From assembly GCA_017439405.1 (NCBI GenBank), contig JAFSJF010000070.1, positions 1-41,391 on the forward strand: a stretch of 41,391 nucleotides of DNA, written 5' to 3'. Source of the DNA: Bacteroidales bacterium (GTDB lineage: Bacteria > Bacteroidota > Bacteroidia > Bacteroidales > F082). The translations under genes and the position numbers were made by a program. The notes below the pieces were generated by a model. It saw only the letters and a program-made list of their open reading frames with translations. It was not told the DNA's origin and did not search any database. Shown here piece by piece: positions 1 to 8,388 of this stretch (the first letter of the stretch is position 1; every line of letters starts with the position of its first letter).

Positions 1-1
1 G

Positions 2-233
2 GGCGACCTGTTCCAGAAGTTCGTCGACTACCTGAACGGCAAGGGCTTGATATTCAACGAAGGTCGCGTGGTTGACGCGAGCTTCGTGAGCGTCCCGAAG
101 CAGCGGAACACACCCGAAGAGAACAAGCGCATCAAGGCGGGGGAGGGTGACGGCGGTGATTGGGCTGATCAACCTGACCTACAACATGTCGCGATACGAG
201 CAAATCGTCAGGCTTAACCTGCTGAAAGACTAA
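2..233 (+). pseudogene. IS5-family-like transposase remnant with internal deletion
   Basis: The window opens inside a DDE transposase gene. Frame 2 reads GDLFQKFVDYLNGKGL, then a VVDASFVSVPKQRNT stretch and EENKRIKAG, which resembles the segment around the first catalytic Asp of IS5/IS1182-type transposases (DDE_Tnp_1). From about 156 the frame at positions divisible by 3 reads VIGLINLTYNMSRYEQIVRL and ends NLLKD with a stop at 231-233, which resembles the extreme C-terminus of the same family. The roughly 150 residues that should lie between, including the rest of the catalytic domain, are missing, and the two parts are out of frame, with the junction at about 139-156. The element is therefore dead. 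Its 5' part lies outside the window and I could not recognise its terminal inverted repeat. Confidence 0.8.
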
Positions 234-295
234 CAAAAAAAACAACTCTCTGATACATACATACGAACAAACCCTCAAAAAAATGAACAAAAGGC

Positions 296-326
296 TTGTC
301 ATATAAAACTCAAATGCATACCTTTG
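296..326 (+). promoter_or_regulatory. Bacteroidota-type promoter (TTG - 20 bp - TACCTTTG)
   Basis: TTG at 296-298 is followed after 20 bp by TACCTTTG at 319-326. This matches the Bacteroides sigma-ABfr consensus (-33 TTTG/TTG, -7 TAnnTTTG). It would drive the secreted protein that starts at 432. Confidence 0.6.
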
Positions 327-329
327 CAT

Positions 330-377
330 CGGGTTGAAAGGATTGCCCCAACGGGACTTCGGCATCCTGACAACCCG
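330..377 (+). other. 5'-leader hairpin of the 432 gene
   Basis: CGGGTTG (330-336) pairs with CAACCCG (371-377). Inside it AGGAT (339-343) pairs with ATCCT (364-368) and GCC (345-347) with GGC (361-363), leaving a 13-nt loop. The fold would begin at or within a few bases of the predicted transcription start, so the mRNA would carry a 5'-terminal stem-loop. Function is unknown; transcript stabilisation is one possibility. Confidence 0.45.
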
Positions 378-431
378 AAAACAAGTAAATCAAGTATAAT
401 TAGAAGTCCCCACAATCAAAATCTATTGCAT

Positions 432-1886
432 ATGAACAGATTAAATCGTATCGCCCTTTTCGTTTTGATGACTTTCACAGCATCCTTCACCCAAGCCCAG
501 GAAATCGTGACCGACTTCCATCACGAAAACGGCAACTACTTCAACATCCACAATATTGTGGAGGCCTGTGACAACACGCTCATCGTGGAATGCCCGATGT
601 TTGATCCACCACCTTATGTGAACGACCTCGGCGACATGTTCTATAAGGTATCGTTGGAAGGCGAACTGCTGGATTCCTTGTTCATCGAATCCAACAACGT
701 CCCGCTGCGGACTTTGTTCGAACCTGTCCACGACGGGAACGGGGATTATTTCTATGCCCGTTTCGAGCAGGAAGAAAGCGACAGCACCACTTATCTCAGG
801 CTTACTTTCATCAATGCGGACTTGAACATCACAGGGAATATTGATGTGCCCATCGAGGATTTCCTTTATGACTACATCATTTCCTCGTCGGACCTTTTCA
901 CGGACACCCACGGCGACATTATCGCTTCCTATTGGTGTCGACAGAAGTTCTATATGGTTCGTGTCGGAATTGATGGGACGATAAAGTACCGTAAAATGGT
1001 GGAAGAATTATCTTCATCTGGCTTATGGCTACAGCCCAACCACACCAATGTGTTCTGCAATTCACCATTGACATATTACTATTTGGGGGCTAAAATTGAT
1101 GATGCTACAGGACTACAGGCTTATTTTATCGACTCCTTGTTTCAAGTGACGGGTGAGCATCAGTATTACCAAATGGACGATTCGGGATGGTTTAGTGGAG
1201 GGATGCAGGAGCACATCGTTCCCTTTGAAACGTCGACCTATCTACTGTCCTCGCGATTCAAAAAGGGCTATACCCAAGACGGAACAGCCTTGGCCATGTT
1301 TGACAGCCAGTTCAATCTACTGAAAATGAAATGGTTTGAGGAGGAAGACCCCTATAATAGCATAGCCCCTATTCAAACCATTGTCGCTGCTCCCGATACG
1401 ATTTATTACGGTTTCATGACAGGCTCGGGAAGTCCCAATCGGTTGGTGCTTGCCTGCCTTGACACCAATTTGAACGTCCGTTGGATGCGTTATTTCCTTG
1501 AGCCTGACATGATACATTGGGCCACTTGCATGACGTTACTCCGTGACGGCAAAGTGGCCGTCGGCTCTTATCGGTATGGACAAAACCCAGGAAGCATTTC
1601 CGTTGTGGTCATCGAGGACAAGCTATGGGATGTTCCTGAAAACCAAGACTGGGTCCGCCCCTACGCCTACTACCCCAATCCCGCCCAAGACCAGCTCCGC
1701 CTGCAATTCTCCCCCGACGTGACGCCAACGCGGATAGAACTCTACGACCTGCAAGGGCGCATGGTGAGAAGCCAAAGGAACGACCTCGAGAACCTTAATC
1801 TGCAAGGCTTGTCTTCGGGTACCTACACGATGCATGTCACGTTGGAAAACGGGAAAGTGTTTTCGGACAAGGTGGTGAAAAACTGA
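432..1886 (+). CDS. T9SS-secreted protein with type A C-terminal sorting domain
   Basis: The ATG at 432 is chosen over an upstream in-frame start at 324 because it begins a clean signal peptide (MNRLNRIALFVLMTF..., predicted cleavage TQA|QEIV), and because the upstream promoter and hairpin lie between the two starts. The product is 484 residues. The last ~77 residues (YYPNPAQDQLRLQF..., IELYDLQGRMV, SSGTYTMHV, KVFSDKVVKN) form a typical T9SS type A sorting domain, so the protein should cross the outer membrane and be released or anchored at the surface. The central ~400 residues match no family I recognise; repeated short beta-strand-like blocks suggest a beta-rich fold. A paralog lies at 38600-40132 on the minus strand, and about 61 of the final 77 residues are identical between the two. 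It stands alone and is convergent with the zinc-ribbon gene. Confidence 0.85.
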   Translation: MNRLNRIALFVLMTFTASFTQAQEIVTDFHHENGNYFNIHNIVEACDNTLIVECPMFDPPPYVNDLGDMFYKVSLEGELLDSLFIESNNVPLRTLFEPVHDGNGDYFYARFEQEESDSTTYLRLTFINADLNITGNIDVPIEDFLYDYIISSSDLFTDTHGDIIASYWCRQKFYMVRVGIDGTIKYRKMVEELSSSGLWLQPNHTNVFCNSPLTYYYLGAKIDDATGLQAYFIDSLFQVTGEHQYYQMDDSGWFSGGMQEHIVPFETSTYLLSSRFKKGYTQDGTALAMFDSQFNLLKMKWFEEEDPYNSIAPIQTIVAAPDTIYYGFMTGSGSPNRLVLACLDTNLNVRWMRYFLEPDMIHWATCMTLLRDGKVAVGSYRYGQNPGSISVVVIEDKLWDVPENQDWVRPYAYYPNPAQDQLRLQFSPDVTPTRIELYDLQGRMVRSQRNDLENLNLQGLSSGTYTMHVTLENGKVFSDKVVKN

Positions 1887-1902
1887 ACGTAGGGTCTTGT
1901 AG

Positions 1903-1923
1903 GGCTGTCACACCGTGGCAGCC
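1903..1923. terminator. Possible hairpin terminator between convergent genes
   Basis: GGCTGTCAC (1903-1911) pairs with GTGGCAGCC (1915-1923), with one G-U pair and a 3-nt loop. It lies 17 bp after the stop of the T9SS gene and between two convergent genes. There is no T tract, so termination is a weak inference. Confidence 0.35.
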
Positions 1924-1975
1924 GCCGGAAAACGGAACGCGGCTTGTTACCAAGCTCTTCTTGAGAGACTTACTA

Positions 1976-3079
1976 CTATCGCATCAAATAATACAACCCA
2001 ACACAAGCCCCGATGCCGAGCAGTATGGCCAAGATGACGCGGAAGGCCGACACCGGCGCCCTGCCGCCCACCTTGCCCGTCTGCCCGTTGACGGCAAACT
2101 GATAGGTCTTGTCCTTGAACTTGAAGGATGAGATCCATGCGGGGACGAGGATGTATTTATAGGTGATGTTGCTGTATATCGTCGAGAACCTTACCCTGTC
2201 AACACGGTCGCAGCGCCATTTCGACTTGATGTAGCTATTGATGTTTGAACGCAGCTTTGAACGGATGGAATCCTGGGCTGTTTCCCATCCTTCCTTCAGC
2301 CCGATGGAATAGCGTTCGGCGGCAAACCCGGCCAGCACCTGTGGGGAATAAGGCACAAGTCGGCTCAACTTGAAAGGCTCGCAGTCTTTCACGCCCGAGT
2401 CTTCCTGCCGCTTGGAGGCCATCACGGTCTCGTCGTCGATGAACTCTTGATAGACGCCGCTCACGTGCCGCCATTCGGTCTCGGTTTCGTAGTTCCCGTC
2501 TTTGTTCTTGACCTTACGGTCGTAGCCAGCCCGTGCAGTGAAGTTCGACGTGGTTTGCGCGTCGTAGGTCCAGTAGGGCAGATACATCCCATTGAAGGCA
2601 TCCGGGCGGGCGCTCTTCTTGGCTTTTTTCGGCGCAAACCACTTCTTCTTCAGCCATTTGGCGAAGCTTTCGCCAGCAGTTTCCTTCGTCACCTCGAAGG
2701 GGCAAACGCCGCCTGGGACGATTGTGTTGTTGGCCGCAGGCATCACGCTGGTGGAGCCGCAGAAGGGGCACACGGCGGCGGTTTCGAGCGCATCGTAGAT
2801 GGTGACTGCGCCGCATTGCTTGCATTCCACAGACTTCTTCTCCTCGCCCCAGTTGAGGCTCTCCTTGTGCAGCGCCGATTCAAAGTCCATCTCACAGATT
2901 TCGCTGTCGGTGTCGGGCTTGGGCAGATTTCGGCTGTAGCCGCAATACTCGCAGTGCAGCTTTCCCATGGCTGGGTTGAAAGTCACGGTGGCGCCGCAGT
3001 TGGGGCATTTCTTGTTGGTGATTTCTTCCGTATTCTCGGTGAAGAGCTGTTCTTCTTGGTTTTCGATGGGGTCTGACAT
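1976..3079 (-). CDS. Double zinc-ribbon protein with C-terminal membrane helix
   Basis: The start MSDPIENQEE at 3079 is preferred to the longer reading because a TATTTTTG promoter element lies just upstream of it. The 367-residue protein has two rubredoxin-like zinc ribbons near its N-terminus: C25-x2-C28 with C43-x2-C46 (CPNCG, CEYCG), and C86-x2-C89 with C104-x2-C107 (CKQCG, CPFCG). A middle region follows with a conserved-looking YLPYWTYDAQT block, and one hydrophobic segment lies at the very C-terminus (VILAILLGIGACVGLYYLM). This layout resembles bacterial 'TFIIB-type zinc ribbon' membrane proteins of unknown function, which may act at the cytoplasmic face of the inner membrane. There is no operon partner: it is convergent with the T9SS gene and divergent from susC. 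Confidence 0.8.
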   Translation of the reverse strand: MSDPIENQEEQLFTENTEEITNKKCPNCGATVTFNPAMGKLHCEYCGYSRNLPKPDTDSEICEMDFESALHKESLNWGEEKKSVECKQCGAVTIYDALETAAVCPFCGSTSVMPAANNTIVPGGVCPFEVTKETAGESFAKWLKKKWFAPKKAKKSARPDAFNGMYLPYWTYDAQTTSNFTARAGYDRKVKNKDGNYETETEWRHVSGVYQEFIDDETVMASKRQEDSGVKDCEPFKLSRLVPYSPQVLAGFAAERYSIGLKEGWETAQDSIRSKLRSNINSYIKSKWRCDRVDRVRFSTIYSNITYKYILVPAWISSFKFKDKTYQFAVNGQTGKVGGRAPVSAFRVILAILLGIGACVGLYYLMR

Positions 3080-3108
3080 GATTTCAAGTTTAGATGATTT
3101 GGCGGGGG

Positions 3109-3139
3109 CAAAAATAGGGTTTATCGAACGAAGTGCCAA
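3109..3139 (-). promoter_or_regulatory. Promoter of the zinc-ribbon gene
   Basis: Read on the minus strand, TTG (3139-3137) is followed after 20 bp by TATTTTTG (3116-3109), a full match to the Bacteroides -33/-7 consensus. It predicts a short leader of about 25 nt before the ATG at 3079 and supports that start. Confidence 0.65.
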
Positions 3140-3180
3140 GTAAATCACAAATTATTTATCTGACCTAAAGGATTATTTTC

Positions 3181-3188
3181 TATTTTTG
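3181..3188 (+). promoter_or_regulatory. -7 element upstream of susC-like gene
   Basis: TATTTTTG lies 27 bp before the ATG at 3215. I see no convincing -33 TTG at the usual distance, which would fit a promoter needing an activator (for example an ECF sigma factor or hybrid regulator encoded elsewhere). Confidence 0.45.
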
Positions 3189-3214
3189 CCCCAAAAGTTA
3201 AAAACCTATTGTTT

Positions 3215-6200
3215 ATGAACAGAAAACCGCTACTTTTTCTCATTGCCGTCGCCTTGCTGATGCCCTTCGCCGCCTTCGCGCAAAGCATCATGGTGAGCGG
3301 TAAGGTCGTCTCAAGCGACGACGGCCTCGGACTGCCAGGTGTCACCATTCAGGTGAAAGGCACTGCGACTGGCACCGTGACCGACATGGACGGCAACTAT
3401 TCCTTGAAGGCCGACAGCCAAGACGTGCTGGTTTTCAGCTATGTGGGCTACAAGACCAAGGAGGTGGCCGTCAAAGGCAAGAACAAGATCAACGTGACCC
3501 TCGAGACGGATGCGCAAATGCTCGACGACGTGGTGGTCACGGCTCTCGGCATCAAACGACAAAAACGCGAGTTGGGCTATGCCACCGAAGAAATCGGCGG
3601 CGAGATGATTGCCAAGTCTGGCTCGGGAAGCGTCATCAGCGCGTTGAGCGGACGCTCGGCGGGCGTGCAGATCATCAACCCGAATGGCGTTGACGGCGGC
3701 TCGTCGCGCATCACCATCCGTGGAAACAACAGCATCTTCGGCGACAACCAACCGCTCATCGTCGTCGATGGCGTTCCGATGACCAACGAGGGCGGCGTGA
3801 CCGACTGGAGCGGTGGTCGCGACTGGGGTACGGCCCTCAACAACATCAACCAAGAGGACATCGAGAGCCTCGACATCCTGAAAGGCCCCACGGCGGCGGC
3901 GCTTTACGGCTCGCGTGGCGGCAACGGTGTGGTGCTCATCACGACCAAGAAAGGGTCGAAACAACGGGGCTTAGGCATCAGCTATTCTGGTGGTTTCAAG
4001 ATCACTACGCCCTATTTGTACCGCTCCGTGCAGAACAAATACGGCGGTTGCGGCCCCGTCTCTTTCGACACCCCGACATTGACGCCCATCGAAGGCATGG
4101 TGGACGAGAACGGCAACCAAGTGTATGAATTCCCGTATGTTTACAACGTCGACAACGGTCCGGCGGGCGAACCCACCAACACCACCTTCGGCTACTACGG
4201 CGGCGCCCAAAGCTGGGGCCCTGCGATGAACGGCGAAAGCGTCCTTTGGTGGGACGGCAAAATCCGCTCCTATTCGCCCCAGCCCGACAATTTGAAGATG
4301 CTCTTCAAGAACGGCCTCACAATGAACCACAACGTGGCCTTCCAGAATGCCGGCGACTTCGGCAGCGTACGCGTGTCGTTCACCGACTCGCGCACCGACG
4401 CCATCATCGACAACTGCAATTTGAGGCAAACCACGGTCAACGTGGGTACCTTAATTAATGTGTCGGAGAAAATCAAGGTTGACGTGGCGTTCAACTATTT
4501 GGACTACTACCGCTTGAACTCGCCTGAAATCGGTGAGTCGAACAGCAATTTCAACAAGGGCTTGCTCTACAGCTGGCCTCGCAGCTGGCAAGGCATCGAG
4601 ACCACGACCTACGAGAACGAGGACGGCACGATGAACCAGTTTGACGGCTATCCCTATCCCTACATCTACAGCAGCACGTTCTGGACGTTCTACAACAACA
4701 ACACGACCTTAGACCGCGACAAGATGTACGGCTCGGTGAGGTTGCTCTACGACGTGACGCCTTGGCTCACCGCCACCGCCAAGGTCGCCTTGGACTGGAC
4801 TGCCGACAATTACATCACCAAGCACAAGCCCACCACCTTAGACGGCATGGCGGGAGGCTACTACTCGAAGAGCAAGTCGACCTCGCTCACCCGCGACATG
4901 GACTTCCTGCTGACCGCCTATAAGGACAAGATCTTTGGCTCGAAGTTCAACGTGCGCTTCTCGGCGGGCGGCGAGCAATACTACGGCTATCGCGACGGCA
5001 TGAACGGCACATCGGGCACTTGGGCCTACGCCAACCTATACACGATTTACAACTATTCATCGGCCACCGAGCGTGTGTTTGGCGAGTCGAAATGGGAGAA
5101 ACAGGTCAACTCGTTGTATGCCTTCTTCAACTTGAGCTACAGCGACTTCCTCTTCTTGGACGTGACGGGCCGCAACGACTGGTCGTCAACCCTGCCCATC
5201 AGCAACAACAGCTACTTCTATCCCTCAGCCACTTTGAGCTTTGTGCCTACTTCGGCTTTCAAGAACTGGAACTGGGGGCCTGTCAACTACCTGAAACTGA
5301 GAGGGTCGTGGGCACAAACCGCCAGCGATACCGATCCTTACCAGCTGACTTACACCTACAACACCGGCTCCTTCGGGCATCAGTTGTCGGCTTCCTTGCC
5401 TTCCGTGGTTCCGCCTTTGGAGCTGAAGCCCCAGCGCCAGCGCAGCTATGAACTCGGCTTCGACCTCGGCTTGGGCGCCCGATTCAACATGGACTTCACC
5501 TATTATGACATCTACAGTTGGGACCAGATTCTCTCGTCGCCCGTTTCGCCTTCGTCAGGATCCAACCATGTGACCATCAACACGGGTATCGTGACCAACA
5601 AGGGCATCGAGGCCATCATGACCTACGACATCGCCCAAGGCAAGGACTATGGCGTTCAGGTGGGTTTGAACTTGGCGCGCAACAAAAACAAGATCGTCGA
5701 TTTGGCCGGAGCCAACATGTACATGCTTTCCGAGATATGGGGATCGAACGGTCCGGCTGTGGCCGTGGAAGAAGGGGAGGAATACGGCACCATCTACGGC
5801 TGGGACTATGTCTATGAATACACCATGCCCGACGGTAGCACCGTGGGGCCTTTCTACGACGCCAACGGCAAGCCGCTGCCTTTGCTCAATGAGACGGGTA
5901 CGACCTATTTGATGACCGACAATCGTGTGCCGGTGGGCAACTGCGCTCCTTTGGTGACGGGCGGCGTCAACCTGCGAGCTTCCTACAAGAACTGGTCGCT
6001 CTATGCCTTGGTTGACGCGAAGTTGGGAGGCCAGATCTATTGCGCCTCATACGTGGTGGGCATGCAGACCGGCCAAAGCTTGGCGACCCTTTATGAACGC
6101 GACGGCAACGGCTTGCCCTACTACGATGCCGAAGGCAACTTCGTCGGCAACTACGGCATCATCCTGCCAGGCTACTGCATCAACACCGAGACGGGCGAAG

Positions 6201-6544
6201 CCCATGAGAACGAGAACGTGGTGCACTACCTTTACAAGTATCTGCCCAACTTTGGCGGCTGGGGTCCCGTCATCACCACGCCGGGCATTGTCAACAACAC
6301 ATGGGTCAAGATGCGCGAGCTTTCATTGACCTATGACTTCCCGCGCAAGTGGCTCGACAAGCAGAACCTCTTCAAGCAGGCTTCCATCTCCCTTGTGGGT
6401 CGCGACTTGTTCTATTTCTACAAGACCCTTCCCGACAACATCAACCCCGAAGGCACCCAAGGTTCGGGCAACGCCCAAGGCCTTGAATATGCCTCCTATC
6501 CCGGAACGCGGTCGTTTATGCTAACCCTAAAAGTCAGTTTATAA
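3215..6544 (+). CDS. SusC/RagA-family TonB-dependent outer-membrane transporter
   Basis: This 1109-residue protein imports ligands across the outer membrane using TonB energy, with a SusD-type lipoprotein as lid. The ATG at 3215 begins a signal peptide (MNRKPLLFLIAVALL..., AFA|QSIM); a TTG six bases earlier is less likely. A carboxypeptidase-D-regulatory-like domain follows (about residues 25-100: VSGKVVSSDDGLGLPGVT, FSYVGYKTKEV), then the SusC-type plug (LDDVVVTALGIKRQKRELGY, RITIRGNNSI, PLIVVDGVPM, LDILKGPTAAALYGSRGGNG), then a ~850-residue barrel ending in the aromatic-rich TRSFMLTLKVSL. The SusD partner follows at 6658 and a PNGase F-like enzyme at 8389, so the likely ligand is a product of glycoprotein deglycosylation; this is inference from context. 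No SusR-like, ECF sigma or anti-sigma gene is adjacent. Confidence 0.95.
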   Translation: MNRKPLLFLIAVALLMPFAAFAQSIMVSGKVVSSDDGLGLPGVTIQVKGTATGTVTDMDGNYSLKADSQDVLVFSYVGYKTKEVAVKGKNKINVTLETDAQMLDDVVVTALGIKRQKRELGYATEEIGGEMIAKSGSGSVISALSGRSAGVQIINPNGVDGGSSRITIRGNNSIFGDNQPLIVVDGVPMTNEGGVTDWSGGRDWGTALNNINQEDIESLDILKGPTAAALYGSRGGNGVVLITTKKGSKQRGLGISYSGGFKITTPYLYRSVQNKYGGCGPVSFDTPTLTPIEGMVDENGNQVYEFPYVYNVDNGPAGEPTNTTFGYYGGAQSWGPAMNGESVLWWDGKIRSYSPQPDNLKMLFKNGLTMNHNVAFQNAGDFGSVRVSFTDSRTDAIIDNCNLRQTTVNVGTLINVSEKIKVDVAFNYLDYYRLNSPEIGESNSNFNKGLLYSWPRSWQGIETTTYENEDGTMNQFDGYPYPYIYSSTFWTFYNNNTTLDRDKMYGSVRLLYDVTPWLTATAKVALDWTADNYITKHKPTTLDGMAGGYYSKSKSTSLTRDMDFLLTAYKDKIFGSKFNVRFSAGGEQYYGYRDGMNGTSGTWAYANLYTIYNYSSATERVFGESKWEKQVNSLYAFFNLSYSDFLFLDVTGRNDWSSTLPISNNSYFYPSATLSFVPTSAFKNWNWGPVNYLKLRGSWAQTASDTDPYQLTYTYNTGSFGHQLSASLPSVVPPLELKPQRQRSYELGFDLGLGARFNMDFTYYDIYSWDQILSSPVSPSSGSNHVTINTGIVTNKGIEAIMTYDIAQGKDYGVQVGLNLARNKNKIVDLAGANMYMLSEIWGSNGPAVAVEEGEEYGTIYGWDYVYEYTMPDGSTVGPFYDANGKPLPLLNETGTTYLMTDNRVPVGNCAPLVTGGVNLRASYKNWSLYALVDAKLGGQIYCASYVVGMQTGQSLATLYERDGNGLPYYDAEGNFVGNYGIILPGYCINTETGEAHENENVVHYLYKYLPNFGGWGPVITTPGIVNNTWVKMRELSLTYDFPRKWLDKQNLFKQASISLVGRDLFYFYKTLPDNINPEGTQGSGNAQGLEYASYPGTRSFMLTLKVSL

Positions 6545-6570
6545 TCATCACACAATATGGAAAACAAAAA

Positions 6571-6642
6571 GACACGAGACTTCGAGACACGAGACGCGAG
6601 ACTTTTGGATAACTCGCGTCACGCAGTCTCGCGTCACGCGTC
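6571..6642. repeat. 72-bp inverted repeat of GAGACGC units, copy 1
   Basis: The left arm (6571-6602) is built from 7-8 bp units of the type CACGAGA/CGCGAGA, and the right arm (6615-6642) from CGCGTCA-type units complementary to them, around a 12-bp centre. A second copy of identical length lies at 21030-21101: its left arm differs at 1 of 32 positions and its right arm at 3 of 28, while the centre is unrelated. This copy lies between susC and susD. Confidence 0.85.
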
Positions 6643-6657
6643 AAAAAAACGAGCTAT

Positions 6658-8349
6658 ATGAAACACAATATTTTGATCATCATCGGTGTAGCATTGGCTT
6701 TGGCCTCCTGCACCAAGAATTTCGAAGAGATGAACCAAGACCCGTTCTCGCCGACGGGAACGACCATCGAAGCCTTGTTTAACGGCGTGGTCAGTTCGTT
6801 GCAGCAGAGCATGAACGAGCAGTTCTACCTGCAAAACGAGATTTGGTATCCCGAAACGGAACTCGGCGCCTTGACCTCCGAGTCGTGGGGCAACTCCCAA
6901 ATCGGGACCTCGAATGTGTGGTCGGACTACTACCTCATGTTGGCCAACATCCGCGAGTTGGAAAAACGCTTCGATGCCTACGGCGAAGAACAGGCCGACC
7001 CGGCCGTTTGCGACAAGGTGCGCGCCCAACTCAACGTTTTGAAGGCCTACCAGACTTTCAAGGTCACGGACATCTTCGGCGACATGCCATACTCTCAGGC
7101 AGGCCGAATCTGGGAAAACGCCTCCTCGCAGGCCACCATGAAACCCGAATGGGACACCCAGGAGAGCATCTACAAGTCGCTGTTGGAAGAGTTGGTGTGG
7201 TCGCGCGACGTGCTTCACGCCGACTCCATCACCACTTCGAGCGGCAACGACTATTACAAGCTGCCCTACGACGTGCTGCTCAACAACAACTATGCACTCT
7301 GGGCCGAGTTTGCCAACTCGCTCATCCTGCGGCACGGCTTGCGCATGTACGACAAAGACCAGGAATTCGCCACACCGTTGTTGGTGGAAGCCTACAACTA
7401 TTCCTACTCGGTCATCAGTTCGACGGGCGGTATGGCCACGGGAGGAGCCGTTGCCTTGTGGCCCAGTGTGTTGGGTACGAACTGGGACACCAATTGGTCG
7501 TTCCGCGAGCACAAGCACCTCCGCATGGGCGAGACGGTTTGGAGTTGTATTTCCTCGACCGACGACTTGGACGGAAGCGGCATCTTCGACTACCGCGCCT
7601 TCCTTTTCTTCGACACGAGCCACAAGAACGACAGCTTGCCCGAAGGCGCTTGGCGGCCCTATCCGCAAATCCGCACCCTCGACACGCCCACCGAGGGCGG
7701 TTCGCCCTACGCCCAAAGCCGCGACGGAAGCTATACCTTCAAAGGCCCGTCGTGTCTCTTTGCGCCGTTCAACTACTACCTGACCCGCGATGAAAGGTAT
7801 GTGCCGCAAATCCTCGTGACCTACGCCGACGTGCTTTTCATGAAGGCCGAAATCGGGGCGCGTGGCATCGGAGGTATCACCCTATCGGGCATGGAACTCG
7901 ACCAGATGCTCTTCCAAGGCATCTACCAGTCGTGCCTCTTCTGGGCGCACCTGCCGCAAAACACCAGCCGCTGGACCTACCTCTATCCGCAATACACCAA
8001 CTTTGCCGGCAACCTCGACATCTGGGCCTTGGCCAACAACATGGCTTCCAACGTGATGAACTATGCCGTCTATATGAATCCCGACTTCGACGGCAGCAAC
8101 GAGTCCTACCTTACCCTTATCTACCAACAGCGTTGGATCAACCTGTTCCGCCAGCCTTGGGAAGCCTGGGCCTTGACGCGCCGCACCATGGCCACGCCCA
8201 CCACCACCAACCACGCCAAGCTGACCTCCTTCCGCATGGAATACCCCCAAAACGAGATAGAATACAATTACGAGAACTACACCGCACAGTTGGCAAGGAT
8301 GCCGCACGGCGACACGAGGCAGACCAAGGTTTGGTGGATGGACTTTTGA
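6658..8349 (+). CDS. SusD/RagB-family (SusD-like_2) nutrient-binding lipoprotein
   Basis: This 563-residue protein starts with a lipoprotein signal peptide (ILIIIGVALALASC, lipid-modified Cys18), followed by the TKNFEEMNQDPFSPTGTT motif typical of the SusD-like_2 branch. In this family the lipoprotein sits on the SusC barrel as a hinged lid and binds the ligand, using a TPR-rich helical core. Visible family features are the helical region with LKAYQTFKVTDIFGDMPYSQ, the YVPQILVTYADVLFMKAEIG helix, and the C-terminal QQRWINLFRQPWEAWALTRR block. It follows susC after a spacer filled almost entirely by a 72-bp inverted repeat, and precedes the PNGase F-like gene by 39 bp, so the three are likely cotranscribed. 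The repeat between susC and susD could modulate their relative expression. Confidence 0.93.
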   Translation: MKHNILIIIGVALALASCTKNFEEMNQDPFSPTGTTIEALFNGVVSSLQQSMNEQFYLQNEIWYPETELGALTSESWGNSQIGTSNVWSDYYLMLANIRELEKRFDAYGEEQADPAVCDKVRAQLNVLKAYQTFKVTDIFGDMPYSQAGRIWENASSQATMKPEWDTQESIYKSLLEELVWSRDVLHADSITTSSGNDYYKLPYDVLLNNNYALWAEFANSLILRHGLRMYDKDQEFATPLLVEAYNYSYSVISSTGGMATGGAVALWPSVLGTNWDTNWSFREHKHLRMGETVWSCISSTDDLDGSGIFDYRAFLFFDTSHKNDSLPEGAWRPYPQIRTLDTPTEGGSPYAQSRDGSYTFKGPSCLFAPFNYYLTRDERYVPQILVTYADVLFMKAEIGARGIGGITLSGMELDQMLFQGIYQSCLFWAHLPQNTSRWTYLYPQYTNFAGNLDIWALANNMASNVMNYAVYMNPDFDGSNESYLTLIYQQRWINLFRQPWEAWALTRRTMATPTTTNHAKLTSFRMEYPQNEIEYNYENYTAQLARMPHGDTRQTKVWWMDF

Positions 8350-8388
8350 TAGTAGATAGTTTTAAGTTTTAAACAAATAGTTAACATT

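Noticed and set aside
2447-3076. 209-codon open frame antisense to the zinc-ribbon gene
   Set aside because: Low-complexity translation with no signal or domain; it mirrors the codon structure of the zinc-ribbon gene, which has clear Cys motifs and a promoter.
6634-7809. 391-codon open frame antisense to susD
   Set aside because: It is a shadow of the high-GC susD coding sequence; the translation resembles no family, whereas the plus strand encodes a typical SusD-like lipoprotein.
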